Shown: positions 10,087 through 19,454, numbered from the stretch's first letter. The stretch is 26,137 nucleotides of DNA from Gracilaria vermiculophylla (GCA_019155205.2 JAHNZQ020000016.1:2345969-2372105), one strand, 5' to 3'. The notes: generated from the letters alone by a model not told the origin. Program-made: numbers and translations.

Positions 10087-10862
10087 TCAGGCGTTCCTCC
10101 CTTCCTTCATACTCCTGCGCGGCGTATTGCCGCGGACTCGCGTTTCATCCCTTGCGGAGTTTGTTAGCCCTGGTCCTCCTTCACCCAGCTGCGGCTCCTC
10201 CTTTTTGGTGTCACCCGTTGGAGTCCACGTCTTCCGGCGTGCCGTGCGCGGCGCAAGCGCGCAACTCCCGTGGACGTGGCGTTGGTTAGTCTCAAGGGGA
10301 TACCGACCCCCTGGAGGCACTTGCCACTCCGATTCCTTCGCGGCTTCTTCTTTTGGAAACCCCCGCATCATCGCGTCCGCTCATTCAATCTCTGTGAAGG
10401 TGCAAGACTCCGATGCCTCTCGTCCGCATCCCCGTCGTCCTCCGAAGGGTATGAATGCGCACCTTGCTATGGTGCTCCGTACTTCGCCTGATTCCGGTCG
10501 CCCGGCTTCTCCTCGAATTCCACGATGGCGGCTTGACGCGGCTCCCTCCTTGGTGGTGCATACAACCGCAGGTTGTTCCCCAAGTGGTGGCAAATCTCTC
10601 CCCTCAGGTGCTACCACGCGTTCGTTTGCCATCCATCCAGCTTCCTACACCTTCAGCATGTCTTCTTCGACTGCGGAACGTACGTCTCATTCGAATCGTG
10701 AGGTGTATCATACCTCAACCTGTGCACCGTTCCGCCCGGGAGAGCATTTTGATCATCGCGCCACGCGGGTGTTCGCCCTGTTCCTTGACAGGCGCGTGAG
10801 TCTCCCGTGTCCCGTGGAGGATTAAATTCAGCACTTCGGCCCATACCTTCAAGGGATGCCAT
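10087..10862 (-). pseudogene. Internal region of the R2 copy C element, gag-like at best
   Basis: Downstream of the R2 copy C promoter, minus-strand frames begin at Met 10862 and continue as two overlapping frames (10862-10653, then 10632-10087 with one TGA at 10381-10383). Composition is rich in Arg, Gly, Glu, Thr and Pro, hydrophilic and without zinc knuckle, protease or polymerase motifs. A leader followed by such a frame is where gag would sit in an LTR element, but nothing in the sequence proves it. The long plus-strand frame over the same bases (10127-10825) is Ser/Pro/Arg-rich and looks like its shadow. Confidence 0.3.
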
Positions 10863-10909
10863 TTCGTGCCGTACCGAAGGTTGCGTGGAACAACCAGAAA
10901 CGTAACCGG

Positions 10910-11236
10910 TATTGGAGGTCAGAGGGGCAAGGGAAGGTTGGAGGGATGTTCTGAATGTTCGCCAGCTCTGGCTTGGATTTACTTGGAGGTGCCTCGACCA
11001 CGACTTATAAAGTGGCTCAGTCGCACCAACTAGGTTGCATTAAAAATTACACTAAAAATCCGAGACACTCAATACTACCAATCATATTGTAACATGGCAT
11101 AAATGTACCAGCCACAATTCAATAATGCTTACAACAGCAAGGCACAACAAGGCATGACACTTCCGTCTACTCACAAGAGCATGACAATGCACAAATTCAC
11201 TCAACCACCTTACACTCTCTGTATTCTGCCACCACT
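10910..11236 (-). repeat. LTR-like repeat R2, copy C
   Basis: Matches copy B over 327 bp with equal length and is identical by eye in the outer ~125 bases (11112-11236). It runs directly into the assembly gap, so its outer end is unknown. Confidence 0.8.
11004..11011 (-). promoter_or_regulatory. TATA box of R2 copy C
   Basis: The minus strand reads TTTATAAG, one base different from copies A and B, at the same place in the repeat. It lies about 140 bases upstream of the first Met (10862) of the internal region. Confidence 0.5.
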
Positions 11237-11336
11237 NNNNNNNNNNNNNNNNNNNNNNNNNNNNNNNNNNNNNNNNNNNNNNNNNNNNNNNNNNNNNNNN
11301 NNNNNNNNNNNNNNNNNNNNNNNNNNNNNNNNNNNN
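11237..11336. other. Assembly gap of 100 N
   Basis: Exactly 100 N, the conventional placeholder for a scaffold gap of unknown size. It lies between R2 copy C and R1 copy 4, so the missing part is likely repetitive. Confidence 0.99.
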
Positions 11337-11474
11337 CGGATCCCTTTCAGAAGTCTCCCGGCTCGCGACAGCGGATACCGGAGACCACCTTTAGGAATAC
11401 GCGCCTTTGGAGTCACTAAAAACTCCTAACGGACGTTGTGCTTTACTACCTCGACAGGAGGGCTGACAGTACCA
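11337..11474 (+). repeat. Dispersed repeat R1, copy 4 (partial, cut by the gap)
   Basis: Starts at the end of the N run and matches the last ~138 bases of copies 1 and 3, including CGGCTCGCGACAGCGGATAC, CCTTTGGAGTCA and the end CTGACAGTACCA. The missing left part should lie in the gap. Confidence 0.85.
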
Positions 11475-12687
11475 CAGCAAGTGCTTGGCAGCTCGTAAGA
11501 TTGTAGAGGACATGAAGCATTCGTAGATGTGATGTTTTCGGATGGCAGGGATTAAGGCTGTTCAGGAGCAATCGCTCTATCGCCGACATTCTCTCCTGGT
11601 TGCAAAAGCTTTTGGGCGAGTTGCGTACAAATGCAAAGATTCAGACACGTTTTGGATGGGCTGAACGCGGGTGAAATGTATAGGGGCCAATAGTTCTTTG
11701 TTTGGTAGTCCTGACATGTGTCGAAATTGCTGGTCACGGAAAAAAAGCAGTTGTCCTCGTAACTCTATAAATTGACGGCCCCCTGGAAGCTTCGTACAGG
11801 CAATAACTCGAGGAATATCGTGATGCTTAACGACGATTTGCTTCTTTCGAGGGGTATTTGAGTGGACGATTTAACGCTTCTTGAGCGGTAGCCATCAAAC
11901 GGAGAAGCGTAAAACGGCAAATCTGGCGCAACAGAGAAAGGTACGTGCTCAAGCGAGGTGTACGTAGCGCCAACACAAGCTGTGCGATGAAGAACGGTAA
12001 TCAAGGTTCCGGTTACGCGAAAAACGCAGTTATGGAGCCCGAAGGATCTTTTGGAGACGGTAGCAGAGGTTCGGCGGCTGCAAGCAAAAGATGGGGGCTC
12101 AAGCTGCGCGATTGTTTAAAAAACGCTAGCGGATGATAAGCGATTGCAGAAAGGACAAAACGGCGCACTCTGAACGCTTGCGCGAAGAGTGCCGGCGCAG
12201 GCGCTCAGTCTGTGCTGCTGTGTCCTACAAAGCGCAAAACGGTTGCAAAATGTGTTTGACGGTTGGCATTTGAGTGCACACATTCAAACTCGTCGGGGTT
12301 GGTACCGAAGAGGAAAACCGGATTTGCGTTTACGCAAACACGCGATTGTGCATGCGCATTTCTCGTGTTGGGCATACAGAACCTGCAAAATGTGTTTTCA
12401 GGAGCGTTGCAATGTGCTATCTTTTTGAAACGCGAAATTGAACGGTTCTAGGGAAAGGGACGGCTACAGTAGGCAAAAATGCGCATTTTGGCGAGCGCTA
12501 CGGGTGTGCTATTCTTTTGCAACGCACTGTATGTGCAGTCGATCTTGAGATGCCTCTCTTAGAGAAATTTAGCACACCTCACGTTTGTGCCCTTGTGCTT
12601 TAGGTGAAGTGGATCGGGCCGCAAAACAAACTTGGCATGTGAGGATGCCGTCGGCTTTCGTAGTCGCCGCTGGTCGGGAATCTTGCG
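11475..12687. other. Gene-free transition zone upstream of the gene block
   Basis: No recognised gene. Two short minus-strand frames in the same phase (12004-11765 and 11737-11552) are separated by a stop and match nothing I know. At 12165-12171 and 12186-12192 the 7-base arms GCACTCT and AGAGTGC can form a small stem. GCAAAATGTGTTT recurs within 12244-12400. Part of this must be the promoter of the pseudouridine synthase gene. Confidence 0.5.
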
Positions 12688-13800
12688 ATGCAGCGTGCGT
12701 TCCGCCGTACGGGCGCCCAGATGACAACGTTCGTGGCGGCGCCACTGCCGCCGCGACGCGGCGCCGTTCGCGCCGCATCGATTTGCAGCGCAGCCACGCG
12801 CGCACCGTCGCCGTCGCGCTCGCGTCTGCACACCAAACGCAAGGTGGCGTTGTTGGTCGCATACGACGGCGCCCCTTACCACGGTTTGCAGCGAAACCGT
12901 CACGTACAAACTGTGTCCGATGAGTTGGAGCGCGCTCTATTCGAGGCGCGCGCTATAGCGCCGTGCAACGTCGGCGATTTGGCCAAGGTGCAGTGGCGTT
13001 TGGCGGCACGCACCGATCGCGGCGTCAGCGCAGCGGGCAATGTTATCTCGGCCAAGCTGCAGTTTGCCAGGGACGAGCTGCTTGCCGGCTCTGCGCTGTC
13101 GCTCACCACCGAGCGCGTTGCCCGCTGCTTGCCGCCTCACGTTCGTCTGTTTGGTCTTTCGAGCGTAACGGGCAGCTTTTCGGCGAGGGCCTGTTGCAGT
13201 CACCGCTCGTATCAGTACATGCTGCCGTGCTCAGCGTTGCGTCACGTCTCGTTGCGCTCCTTTGATCGCATTCTTCGCCAGTTTGAGGGTACGCATTACT
13301 TCCACAACTTCACCGTGGGGGAGCATCATTGCGTACCGCCCACGAATCACGCCAGAAGGTATGTCATGCAGTGCACGTGTGACCAACAGCCCTTTTGCAT
13401 TACGCTGCCGTCTCAGCAGCGCGCGGAATGGATTTCGATCCGCGTCAAGGGGCAGAGCTTCATGTTGCACCAGATCCGAAAAATGGTCAGTCTCGCCTTG
13501 ATGACCGCGTTACAAGCAGTTCCCCCCGACGCAATCACACGCTCGTTTCGCCCAAACACTTTTGTCAATATTCCGCCCGCTCCAGCCTCAGGACTGTTTC
13601 TAGAGTCTTGCTACTTTGACTGGTATAATCAACGACATTCGTCCACTCTGACTCAACCCGTGTTACTGGCACCGTTCGATCAGCAGCGAGAACTATTCAA
13701 ACAGCAGTTCATCTTTCCTTCCATTGCAAACCAAGAAATCGAGCAAGACACCATGGGTATATACTTCCGCACCGTTGAAGCACATCCCATATCTTTTTAA
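12688..13800 (+). CDS. tRNA pseudouridine synthase, TruA/Pus1 family, organelle-targeted
   Basis: Isomerises uridine to pseudouridine in tRNA. The intronless frame encodes 370 residues from the first ATG. The catalytic loop AARTDRGVSAAGNVIS carries the essential Asp110 (codon 13015-13017) in the family motif RTD.GV. Other family blocks are LLVAYDGAPYHGLQRN at about 55-70, SYQYMLP at 174-180, FHNFT at 205-209 and KGQSFMLHQIRKMV at 254-267. The FHNFT and KGQSFMLHQIRKMV style is closer to eukaryotic Pus1 than to bacterial TruA. The first ~50 residues are rich in Arg, Ala and Ser with no acidic residue, as in a transit peptide. Starting at the second Met (12721) gives MTTFVAAP, an early-Phe leader typical of red algal plastid proteins; either start is possible. 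The gene is convergent with the fasciclin gene. The enzyme family is sure; the substrate positions and the compartment are inferred. Confidence 0.9.
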   Translation: MQRAFRRTGAQMTTFVAAPLPPRRGAVRAASICSAATRAPSPSRSRLHTKRKVALLVAYDGAPYHGLQRNRHVQTVSDELERALFEARAIAPCNVGDLAKVQWRLAARTDRGVSAAGNVISAKLQFARDELLAGSALSLTTERVARCLPPHVRLFGLSSVTGSFSARACCSHRSYQYMLPCSALRHVSLRSFDRILRQFEGTHYFHNFTVGEHHCVPPTNHARRYVMQCTCDQQPFCITLPSQQRAEWISIRVKGQSFMLHQIRKMVSLALMTALQAVPPDAITRSFRPNTFVNIPPAPASGLFLESCYFDWYNQRHSSTLTQPVLLAPFDQQRELFKQQFIFPSIANQEIEQDTMGIYFRTVEAHPISF

Positions 13801-14083
13801 CTAAATACCAAAACCGGCGTTGACGGCTATAAATGCTTCCGCGCCAACACTGCACTAGACACCGTCGTCAATCACCAAAGCAATGAGCCATTGCTCGACA
13901 CTTGGTACAAACGAAATCTTGCCATAATTTATTCAAAACCATGCACAAACAACATGCTGCTGTCAAAACTTCTTTTCTATCTGTGCTTCAGTGATCGTCC
14001 CTTTTCGAGAACAAACTGTTTAACCAGTCACCTGCCTTGCTGCATCCTTCACGTCGCAAGCAAACACAATGCCATTCACAATC

Positions 14084-14875
14084 CTAAAATGTCAGCGCCG
14101 AAGAGGAAGCCCCCGCCGGCAATGGGTCAATGCCCAGGGCCTGACGCGGCGAAATCATCTTTCCGTAGATATCCAGCACTGCAGAGTTGAAAAACTTCTG
14201 CTTCTTCGGGGTCTTGGGTTGTGGCGTGAAGCAGTTCGGAATCAACACCGAACCAATCACATGAATCACGCCATTGGAGCACGGCACATCCGTCTTAATG
14301 ATGCGAGCCGAGCCCGCAGAGAGCTTCTTGTTGTACCCCATGAGCGTGAGCGTCTCGCCGCAGAGCGTTTCGCCCGTGATCTTGCCTGCAGCTGCCAGCG
14401 CACCGGACGACACGTTTCCGCGCACCACGTGATACGACAGCACCTTTTTCAGCTCGGCGCGATTCTCCGGACGCAACATACCGGAAAGCTTTGCGAATCC
14501 ATGTGGCTCAAGCAGCGCAATGAACGCAGAGTCAGTCGGGGCGAGAACGGTGAAGGGGCCGGCTTTGGCTAACTCATAGTCGAGACCGGTCTCCTTCAAG
14601 AGGGCAACAAGCGTTGAAAAAAGGGGCACTGCCGCGGCTGTGTCCACAATGTCGGAAGTGGCTGTGCGTCTAAAGGCCTGTCCACAGCGATCGTTGGCGT
14701 AAGGCACGCCGGCAGCCCCGTAGCCGCTGCCGGTGTACGGGTATGCCACCATGCGAAGCGGGGTGCGTGAGAAGGGTTCGGCGGAGCGCTGGCGTAGAGG
14801 AGACAGGGCGGAGGCTTGGTGGAGATTGTTTCCAATGAAAGTGCGAAGCGGAGTATGTGGTATGAAGGCGGACAT
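14084..14875 (-). CDS. Fasciclin (FAS1) domain protein with probable plastid transit peptide
   Basis: 263 residues with one FAS1 domain at about 75-213. Family landmarks are IVDTAAAVPLFSTLVALLKE, the H1 box FTVLAPTDSAF (108-118), the YH motif YHVVRG (148-153) and the H2 box NGVIHVIGSVLIP (201-213). FAS1 domains mediate adhesion or protein-protein contact and also occur in cyanobacterial and plastid proteins. The N-terminus MSAFIPHTPLRTF is Ser/Arg/Pro-rich without acidic residues before residue 33 and has an early Phe but no hydrophobic signal core, so a plastid transit peptide with cleavage near 40 is likely. A basic tail with TPKKQKFFNSAV follows the domain. There is no GPI signal or transmembrane segment. 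The precise function is unknown. It is divergent from LSm7 with 346 bases between the starts. Confidence 0.88.
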   Translation of the reverse strand: MSAFIPHTPLRTFIGNNLHQASALSPLRQRSAEPFSRTPLRMVAYPYTGSGYGAAGVPYANDRCGQAFRRTATSDIVDTAAAVPLFSTLVALLKETGLDYELAKAGPFTVLAPTDSAFIALLEPHGFAKLSGMLRPENRAELKKVLSYHVVRGNVSSGALAAAGKITGETLCGETLTLMGYNKKLSAGSARIIKTDVPCSNGVIHVIGSVLIPNCFTPQPKTPKKQKFFNSAVLDIYGKMISPRQALGIDPLPAGASSSALTF

Positions 14876-15221
14876 GTCGGCAGCTTGTTTATGTGGGGAC
14901 GGGTCGGGCGGCGAGGGGCTACACGCTACCAGTGACGTGAGTGTGAAGGAGGCGATGCGTCGGGATGCGGGGAGCGACAGAGGTGAGCAGCAGCCACGCG
15001 AGATCGACTGAAGCCAATCGGCGCGCAGATTTTTTGACGGTTGGCTTCGAAAGCTACAAGTTTGCCAAAAAGTGCATGTGTGCAGCGCGCGACCCGTTGA
15101 CCGCCCTCATCGGCCCGTGGGGTCCGCGCGGTCGCAGGGCGGGTGCGCGTTGCGACGAAGCCTGGAGCATCGCTTTGCGCGAACACGATGGTACGTCGAC
15201 TTGCGAATTCGTAGAGGCACA
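14876..15221. promoter_or_regulatory. Shared upstream region of FAS1 and LSm7 genes
   Basis: These 346 bases separate two divergent starts and must hold both promoters and 5' leaders. I see no clear TATA box. An open plus-strand frame (from 15072) runs in phase into LSm7, but LSm7 family proteins have only a short N-terminus, so I read it as untranslated. Confidence 0.45.
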
Positions 15222-15723
15222 ATGCCCTTAGTTTTTCGAGCACTGACCTCAGCCTCGAAGAGTCAGCACGAAAAGTATGACAGGCACAACAAGCACGACA
15301 AGCACGACAAGCACGACAAGCACGACAAACACGACAAGCACCGCAAGAGCCCCCAACATAAGGTCATCCTAGACCTATCCAAGCACGTCAACAAGCAAGT
15401 GGAAGTTCATCTCACAGGCGGCCGTCAGATACGAGGCGTGTTGAAAGGATGGGACCCTCTTCTAAATCTCGTGCTGGACGATGTCGTAGAGCAGCTCAGA
15501 GGTGAGTTGCGCAGTTCATTCCGACCTGTCTTCGCTGTGTTTGGTTTTCGCAAACTCGTATCTAACTCCCATCTGTGCAGACCCGGTTGATGCGTACACG
15601 CTGAGTGGAAAACAGAGAAAGCTCGGCCTGCTCGTTGCCAGAGGCACGTCCGTTATGACCATTGCTCCTGTGGACGGTTTGGAACAGATTGAAAACCCCT
15701 TCCACAGCCAACCCGTCGTCTGA
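15222..15723 (+). CDS. LSM7: U6 snRNA-associated Sm-like protein LSm7, two exons
   Basis: Part of the LSm2-8 ring on U6 snRNA and the cytoplasmic LSm1-7 ring of mRNA decay. Exons are 15222-15501 and 15581-15723. The 79-base intron has donor GTGAGT, branch-like TCTAAC at 15561-15566 and acceptor GTGCAG, in phase 1. The product is 140 residues. Sm1 is VILDLSKHVNKQVEVHLTGG, then RGVLKGWDPLLNLVLDD. The Sm2-side block LGLLVARGTSVMTIAPVDG ends with IENPF, as in other LSm7 proteins. The spliced junction gives EQLRDPVDAY, the family sequence; unspliced it stops. The N-terminus is longer than in human LSm7 (103 residues) because of a Lys-His-Asp repeat. The start at 15222 is the first in-frame ATG before that repeat; an alternative upstream exon cannot be excluded. 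Confidence 0.93.
15291..15341 (+). repeat. 9-bp coding tandem repeat (Lys-His-Asp) in LSm7
   Basis: Five units of AAGCACGAC (one with AAACACGAC) plus a partial sixth. They encode repeated Lys-His-Asp directly before the Sm domain. Near-identity at the DNA level shows recent expansion by slippage. Confidence 0.9.
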
Positions 15724-15934
15724 GCATTCGTCTGCGCCTACCGCACGCCGGCGCACTAATTGTCAAGCGCGTCTACCAAGCGGACCTGACTCGGCCCGAG
15801 GTTCAGAACTAAACAGCGAATTACCGCGCCGATTAACAAAAATGTTGTGCCAATCCCCGCCACCTTCGCCATTGCGCTCGCGCGCCATCTTACCGACCAG
15901 CCTTTCATGTATTCGTCTGCGGGCACATGGTCAC

Positions 15935-15949
15935 TTTTTTTTTTTTTTT
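15935..15949 (+). repeat. Poly-T run in the LSm7/isomerase-homologue spacer
   Basis: Fifteen consecutive T within the 279-base spacer between LSm7 and the next gene. It may be upstream promoter sequence of the gene at 16003. Nothing else is recognised in the spacer. Confidence 0.8.
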
Positions 15950-16002
15950 CATATTCGCCCTGTATTGCTTTCTGGCGGCTGACCCTCGGCACGCATTGAG
16001 GC

Positions 16003-17624
16003 ATGAACCACGGTGAGAACATCCCTACTTTCTTCGCCGTCCGATCCCTGCATCACACGCGAATTATGCAGATTCGTTCCTAGGCTATTTTACCCCAGGC
16101 GTGCTCCTCCACCACCCAAGTTTTTCATTCATGGATGAACTCAAAGTTCGCATGGCTCTCAATCCCTTACGATCCGCTGTAGTCCCTTTGCACGGCGCTG
16201 TGACAAACTACAAATGGGGAAGACAGGGACGTTCCTCCATTGCCGCCTTCTTCAACGCTCACAACAGGCTTATTCCAACAGAGCCTGATAAACCATACAG
16301 CGAATTCATTTTAAGCTCTCATGTACCTCACCAGGCCGTAATTGCCGCCACGCCCACACTCTCTTTATTAGACTTTATCCAGTCACAGGTCATTGAAGTT
16401 GACCCCACCGCCGTTCGCTTTTACCAACGTCTACATAGTCATGGAATCCCATACATTCTCAAAATTGTATCCGTGGCGTACCCGCAACCCCTACGTGTTC
16501 ATCCTGACGCTCTAACTGCGGAAGCTCTTGCTATGGAACTTGGTTTTCAGAATCCAAATGAGAGACCCGCGATGCTCGTCGCTCTTGGTCCAGTCGACCT
16601 TCTTTTCGGATTCCAAAGCGCCGCTGATATCGTCACCGAGCTTCTTCGAGTTCCCGAGTTCACTGAAGCCATCGGTCCATCACAAGTAGAGCAATTTGCG
16701 CGTCGCGTGAAGGCAAACGTGGCTTCTCCGAATCTAATCAAGCATCTCATCATGAGACTGCTGGCAAGAACGGTGGAAATCGCCGAATGTCTTGCCCGGG
16801 CGGCGGCTCGCCTGCACAAAATGCCAAAGGACACTGTGACGCAGAATGATGTATGTTTCATGTCTTTGCAGGAGTTGTACCCACAGGACCCCATGTGTTT
16901 CGCAGTGTATTTTCTCAATCGGGTCAAATTGTCCGAAGGAAATGCTGTCTTTATTCATGAAAATGAACCGTATTGTGTTCTCAATGGAGAGTACATTGAA
17001 GCGTGTACCAGTAGCGATGCCACTGTCATTGGAGGTTTGACAGAAGACACAACCGAATCAAACCCGAATGTATTTGCGCATTGTCTTAGTTACGATGACT
17101 CGCCTGTTGAGGTACGTGCAAATTGCTGAGATCCGGATGGAGCGATATTTTAATCTGACCGATTCCCAATCTTCAATCTACTAATCTGTACAATCTGACG
17201 CTCCATAGATATCTAATGGGGAACGAGTAAGCGAATACAGCATATCATACGTACCTCCTGTTTCTCACTTCCAACTTCTTGATTTCAAACTTCCAGGAGG
17301 GATATCGCAGCACATGGTAGAAACAATGTAAGTTCTTGTACAGAAATTAGTAGCTCGTGACTCCAAAGGCAGGCTCTAACGTCGTTTCCTCGTTTATACA
17401 GCGCTCCATCGGTCATTCTCGTTCTGGACGGGACGGGATACATCGCTATCGACTCTGGAAATATTCTAATGCCTGTGAGAGCTGGTTCTCTTTACTATCT
17501 GAGTCCTCAAACATCACTCTTAGTTTCCTCGAGAAAGGATTCTCTGACTCCCTTGCGCTTCTTTCAAATTGGTGTGAATGAGTCTGCTGCCCCTTCTCGT
17601 TCGTCTTCGTGCTCGATAATATAG
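16003..17624 (+). CDS. Type I mannose-6-phosphate isomerase homologue, probably catalytically inactive
   Basis: Type I phosphomannose isomerases interconvert mannose-6-phosphate and fructose-6-phosphate with a zinc ion. Proposed exons are 16003-16012, 16099-17111, 17209-17327 and 17402-17624, joined in frame to 454 residues, near the family length (human 423). Intron ends are GTGAGA/CCCCAG, GTACGT/CCATAG and GTAAGT/TATACAG. The tiny first exon is less certain; the next ATG is at 16131. Numbered from that ATG, the family blocks are TNYKWGRQG, KPYSEFILSSH, IPYILKIVS, RVHPD, NERPAMLVALGP and FIHENEPYCVLNGEYIEACT, with the C-terminal cupin part YVPPVSHFQL and GYIAIDSGNILMPVRAGS. The zinc ligands Gln, His, Glu and His of active enzymes read Arg122, His124, Ala147 and Tyr281. 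The catalytic Arg after the last block reads Ile300. The fold is kept but the active site is not, so a regulatory or binding role is likely. Confidence 0.85.
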
Positions 17625-17864
17625 ATGTATACATATCAGTCTGCTTTCTAACTTTTCCGGGAGATGTTAATCATAAGTGTATCTCAACTCTATAATTCAA
17701 AGCATTGTAATGTATTACATGAGTTTTACTCAAAAGCCTTCGCTGTTGTAGAAGTGACCGCGCTTTCAGGATCAGCATCGGTTTGTCACAATTATCTATG
17801 AGCTTGACAACATGTATTGTAGGCGTCCGAATAGTCGAATAACAGAAAATCACCATCGAGTCCT

Positions 17865-18995
17865 TCACAAGACCCCCGGTCTGATATCTTTCAAATTGTA
17901 CAACAAGAGTTGCTTCCGGATGGAGGAGTCACCGCTCATATCGTTGACAACTCTTAATGGCTCGTCGAAGCGGTACGGGGCTCGCCGAACATTGATGTGA
18001 CCGCTTTTGCTCCCCGATCCTGGATTGTGCTTCACATCGGGGAAATTCGGTACAATTACAAACTTCGTATCGGATTTTCTCAACGACTTAAGTAGCTTCC
18101 ACGCTCGTTGTGGAGAAAGATACCCGAATCCGTACCATAAAAATGCCAAGTCTGCCTTAGGAAGTTTGGACGCCCAGACGACGGGGTCCTTCACCACCGT
18201 AGCTGAACTATACTCTTTGAACTGAAGAATTCCAGTGATAAGATATTCGTCATCGGGTACCACGCATCGATAATGGAATCTGGGGACTTCAAATTCGAGA
18301 ATTTGCAAGAGCTCAGGCATCCATATTGTACTCGCTGTACAGGGTACGTCGATAACACTAGATATCCTGTGAGTCTTGATCAGCCTATGTACCATGAATG
18401 AGAGATGCGTAAGGTTGTCAGATTTGAATAATTGTTCGTTCTCGGAGTTTCGTTGAACACCTGGAAAGTTTACATGCGGCCTGTGCATCGGTGGGGCGGC
18501 CGGTCCGTTTTTCTGGCCTGACTTTCTGTTCTTTTGCGCTAACAACCTTTCTCGATTTCTTATCGAACCTTCAATCACTTTAGCACGGGCTTTCTTTTCA
18601 AACTCCTCGACGCTATAAGTAGCGCCTTGAACTTGCACCTCTTTTTCATTTCGGCGGCTTAACTTTTCATTTGAACTTAGAAGAGCTTGGGGGTTCGTTA
18701 CGTCTTTAAGGCGCATGATTTTGCCCGGCTTGCCACGTAGTTCCGGGTGAACTGTCATTCTTACTGATGATTCTGGAATGTTATCCGTACCCTCCCGAAC
18801 TGAGTCGAAGTTTGGGTTTCCTGCACGTTTCGACAAAGAACTAGGAACTCCTCCAGGGTCAACTACATCCGTCATGAATGCCTCTGACATAAAAAGACAT
18901 ACTGTCAAAAAGCCAGCGATCGCATACAAGGTAGCCTTTGTGCCGAGCCAAAGGCACTTAAAGTGCGTATACTTCTGAGTCTTTCTACCCACCAT
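17865..18995 (-). CDS. Type II membrane protein with methyltransferase-like domain
   Basis: 376 residues, intronless. A short basic cytosolic tail (MVGRKTQKYTHFK) precedes one membrane span at about 20-38, then a polar, Lys/Arg-rich stem to about 190 and a globular C-terminal domain. This is the layout of Golgi type II enzymes. In the domain, VIDVPCTASTIWM (214-226) resembles motif I of class I SAM methyltransferases of the DVPCGD..WM kind. ADLAFLWYGFGYLS (281-294) fits the post-motif strand, and GHINVRRAPYRFDEPL (332-347) resembles the conserved NL..APF..P.P end block of that group. The Gly/Asp of DVPCGD are replaced by Thr/Ala, so SAM binding is doubtful. An N-glycosylation site lies at Asn194. 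A role in modifying cell-wall polysaccharides is a guess from topology and organism. It ends convergently with the isomerase homologue. Confidence 0.55.
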   Translation of the reverse strand: MVGRKTQKYTHFKCLWLGTKATLYAIAGFLTVCLFMSEAFMTDVVDPGGVPSSLSKRAGNPNFDSVREGTDNIPESSVRMTVHPELRGKPGKIMRLKDVTNPQALLSSNEKLSRRNEKEVQVQGATYSVEEFEKKARAKVIEGSIRNRERLLAQKNRKSGQKNGPAAPPMHRPHVNFPGVQRNSENEQLFKSDNLTHLSFMVHRLIKTHRISSVIDVPCTASTIWMPELLQILEFEVPRFHYRCVVPDDEYLITGILQFKEYSSATVVKDPVVWASKLPKADLAFLWYGFGYLSPQRAWKLLKSLRKSDTKFVIVPNFPDVKHNPGSGSKSGHINVRRAPYRFDEPLRVVNDMSGDSSIRKQLLLYNLKDIRPGVL

Positions 18996-19454
18996 TGTCC
19001 GATATAGTTAGCAGCAAGGTAAGAAACTTTTGAAACTGTTGAAATAACTTGGGGCCTTTCGTAACCGTAACGAGAGACGAGCAAGAGCAGTTGGTCTGAG
19101 CAGCGGGAACATGCAGAACTTGGCAATATTTCCCGCCGAAAGCGTGAATGCTCCGTCTTTGAGAAATGGAACATTTAATGCTAACAGGCGTGAAAAGTGA
19201 AAACACTAGTGCATCCTTCTCGCTTTGGTGCGCAATGCACTTGATCTGAGGCGTCAACCATGTAAATGTGCTCCGTGTTTTAGTTTACTTCCACTGCGTG
19301 AATTGATTTTTGCCTTTCATAACCTTTCGAAAGACATGTTTGCAGAACATATGACACAAGTACGTATTGCATTGATTCGGCTACAGCTGTCAATCGATCA
19401 CAATGTGAAGCAAGCAAATATGGCTCGCGGTAGGCACCAGTTGACGCACATCAT
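18996..19454. other. Spacer upstream of the membrane-protein gene
   Basis: Contains the promoter of the minus-strand gene ending at 17865 and the 3' end of NDUFA2. Several short open frames on both strands match nothing and look random. Confidence 0.5.

Noticed and set aside
10127..10825. 232-codon plus-strand open frame
   Set aside because: Ser/Pro/Arg-rich low-complexity product in a GC-rich stretch, antisense to frames that follow the R2 promoter; no family signal.
15072..15221. In-frame N-terminal extension of LSm7 upstream of the chosen ATG
   Set aside because: Arg/His-rich, unlike any LSm7 N-terminus; a putative GTACGT...CTCAG intron at 15191-15251 does not keep the frame.
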